From positions 8,635,001 to 8,697,000 of the forward strand of contig NC_135553.1 in the NCBI RefSeq assembly GCF_964340395.1: a stretch of 62,000 bases of DNA, read 5' to 3'. The stretch comes from Glandiceps talaboti. Taxonomy: Eukaryota; Hemichordata; Enteropneusta; Spengelidae. The stretch's first letter is position 1, and the number at the start of each line of letters is the position of its first letter. This document shows positions 60,568 to 62,000 of this stretch, piece by piece. A program made the position numbers and the translations under genes. A model generated the notes under the pieces. That model did no database searches and was not told where the DNA came from. It saw only the letters and a list, made by a program, of their open reading frames with translations.

Positions 60568-62000
60568 ATGGATAGCAAGCACAAGGAGCTCTTTGAAAAG
60601 GCCAGTGATCTACACAGAAAACAAAAATACAATGAAGCAGCGAAGATATTCACAGAGGCATTGGAGGCACTTTCACCCAAAAATAACAACACAAGTAGTA
60701 GCTCTAGACGTAGTGGTAACAGTAGCACTCAGTCCACTGACACTGAAACACATGTATCTTACTTAATGGGTAGAGCAACATGCTATCTCAAACTGGTAAG
60801 TGTCTAAATGTTTACTTTTAGCAGGAAATTTATATATGAAAATAGGGTAGACAGAGCATAGTTACATGTAGTCTTTTGAATTGTCCTATGTCGACCTATC
60901 AGAGCCTGATGGGCCAAAGTTATCTGTCTGCTGCACATCTGGGTCATGTCGCTCCTGCTCTCTCTCTCTGATATCATCTCTCCATCGTCTCTCCATCATC
61001 ATTGACGTCTTCCAGCTGATTACTTGCCATTTCTTGGTTGTCATTCTGTGGATCTGATTGTTGAATAATTATATGAAAGTATGTAAAATTTCCACTATGA
61101 GTATGATGATTTTGCCATTACTGAGATCAAAATAAGGTCTTTCTTTAAATCTGTTGTCGTTGATGTTTATTAGATTGTTTTTATTTCCTTGTATTTCAGA
61201 AACACTATGAAAAGTTGATAGAAGACTGCGATTCCATATTAGCTCTAACAGACAATAAAAACAGCAAAGCACTAACCAGGAAAACAATAGCACTTAATAA
61301 ATTAGGCAAATATAGTGAAGCACATGATGTAGCCCAGTTGTGGTCCAATGTAGAACCAGAGGTAAGTGTTATCAACTTAGGCCTCAAAAAATGTTTGGTT
61401 CCAGTTACCCAACCCCACCTAGTTTTTCACTGCCAACCCTAAACTTGTTTTAGACTTTTACGTATTCAAGAAAAAAATAAATAAAAGTGCGAAAATTTTG
61501 AAGTCTTGAGAGAAATAGAGTGGCAGCAGAAACTGACCTCAACTGAAAAAGACAATATAAAACTGTTCTTCCAATCTGTACTGGCTGTACATCTGATGGA
61601 AAGAAACCAGTAACACAGACCATATGGAAAAGAACAGAAAACATAACTACCTGAACTAGACACTTATACATGAAAAAAAATCTACCTACCCTACCTATTC
61701 TAAAATTGAGTATAATTGGAACCACACAATTTTTCTTATGCCTTACAGCAAACTTCTTAAAACAAACTGTATGTGTGTCAAGGATATGAGAGATTCTTCT
61801 CATTGAATTGTACAAGTATGGTCTGTATTTACCTTTGGGATTGAAAGCATTAAAATCCAGCCATTAGAAGAAAAAAACACTTAACTTCCCATTAATCATA
61901 TATATATGATATTTATAATGGCAGGTGATAGTTTGGCCAACAGACATTTATGACAGAGCATGTCAAATGAATTGCATTCAGACAACTGACAAAAAAAACC
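60568..62000 (+). CDS. TPR-repeat protein, 5' coding exons (partial; possibly ZC3H7-like)
   Basis: Coding exon 1 is 60568-60795 and exon 2 is 61200-61361, both with GTAAGT donors and phase-0 junctions. The start is set by an in-frame TAA five codons upstream, and an acceptor-like CAG at 60548-60550 suggests a separate 5' UTR exon. The first 130 residues form TPR helices: KELFEKASDLHRKQKYNEAAKIF, a serine/asparagine insert (NNNTSSSSRRSGNSS), then SYLMGRATCYLKLKHYEKLIEDC and NSKALTRKTIALNKLGKYSEAHD. The last part resembles the N-terminal TPR of ZC3H7A/B (CKALYRKSKALSDLGRYKKAYD), but no zinc fingers are in view, so other TPR cochaperone-like proteins are equally possible. A possible third exon from 61925 (V-I-V-W-P-T-D) stays open in phase to the edge, but its acceptor tract is weak. 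The gene runs off the window. Confidence 0.75.

Noticed and set aside
61925-62000. Third coding exon of the TPR gene
   Set aside because: Phase fits and it stays open, but the acceptor has a poor pyrimidine tract and the residues do not resemble the expected continuation.

Overview
The window is nuclear DNA from an animal, most likely a marine invertebrate (deuterostome or lophotrochozoan; I cannot narrow it further). Evidence: genes split into many short exons with GT-AG introns, AT-rich introns full of simple repeats (TC, GTAT, CAGA and AATC arrays), short inverted-repeat transposons, a tRNA-derived SINE and a 5'-truncated LINE. There is no operon structure, CRISPR array or bacterial-type gene.

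Layout, left to right. (1) 95-651, minus strand: the last exon of an unidentified gene, apparently broken by a frameshift in an A8 run. (2) 1.2-6.6 kb: repeats only, including a fold-back MITE, a 130-bp tandem duplication, microsatellites and a LINE fragment. (3) 8841-13.7 kb, minus: a gene for a small two-pass membrane protein I do not recognise, with a non-coding first exon. (4) 16694-20305, minus: TMEM220, six coding exons, complete. (5) 20577-28580, plus: NCF4 (p40phox), eleven coding exons, complete, head-to-head with TMEM220 across 271 bp that carry four nuclear-receptor-type half-sites. (6) 32502-57283, minus: RBBP6, thirteen coding exons over about 25 kb, complete, about 1,534 residues. 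(7) 60568 to the right edge, plus: the 5' coding exons of a TPR protein, possibly ZC3H7-like.

Functional relations: NCF4 is a cytosolic organiser of the phagocyte-type NADPH oxidase that reads PtdIns3P through its PX domain. RBBP6 is a nuclear ubiquitin ligase and RNA 3'-end processing factor. TMEM220 is an uncharacterised membrane protein. Nothing links them in one pathway; their proximity is ordinary genomic neighbourhood, apart from the shared NCF4/TMEM220 promoter region.

I found no obvious new multi-gene system. The observations most worth following are the DR1-like half-site array between NCF4 and TMEM220, a two-isoform switch suggested where a stop codon overlaps a splice donor, a long hairpin beside the TMEM220 3' end, a DPR-repeat expansion in RBBP6, copied fragments of RBBP6 exon 7, and four small inverted-repeat families each seen more than once. 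Exon boundaries come from reading frame and splice consensus only, so all need transcript confirmation.
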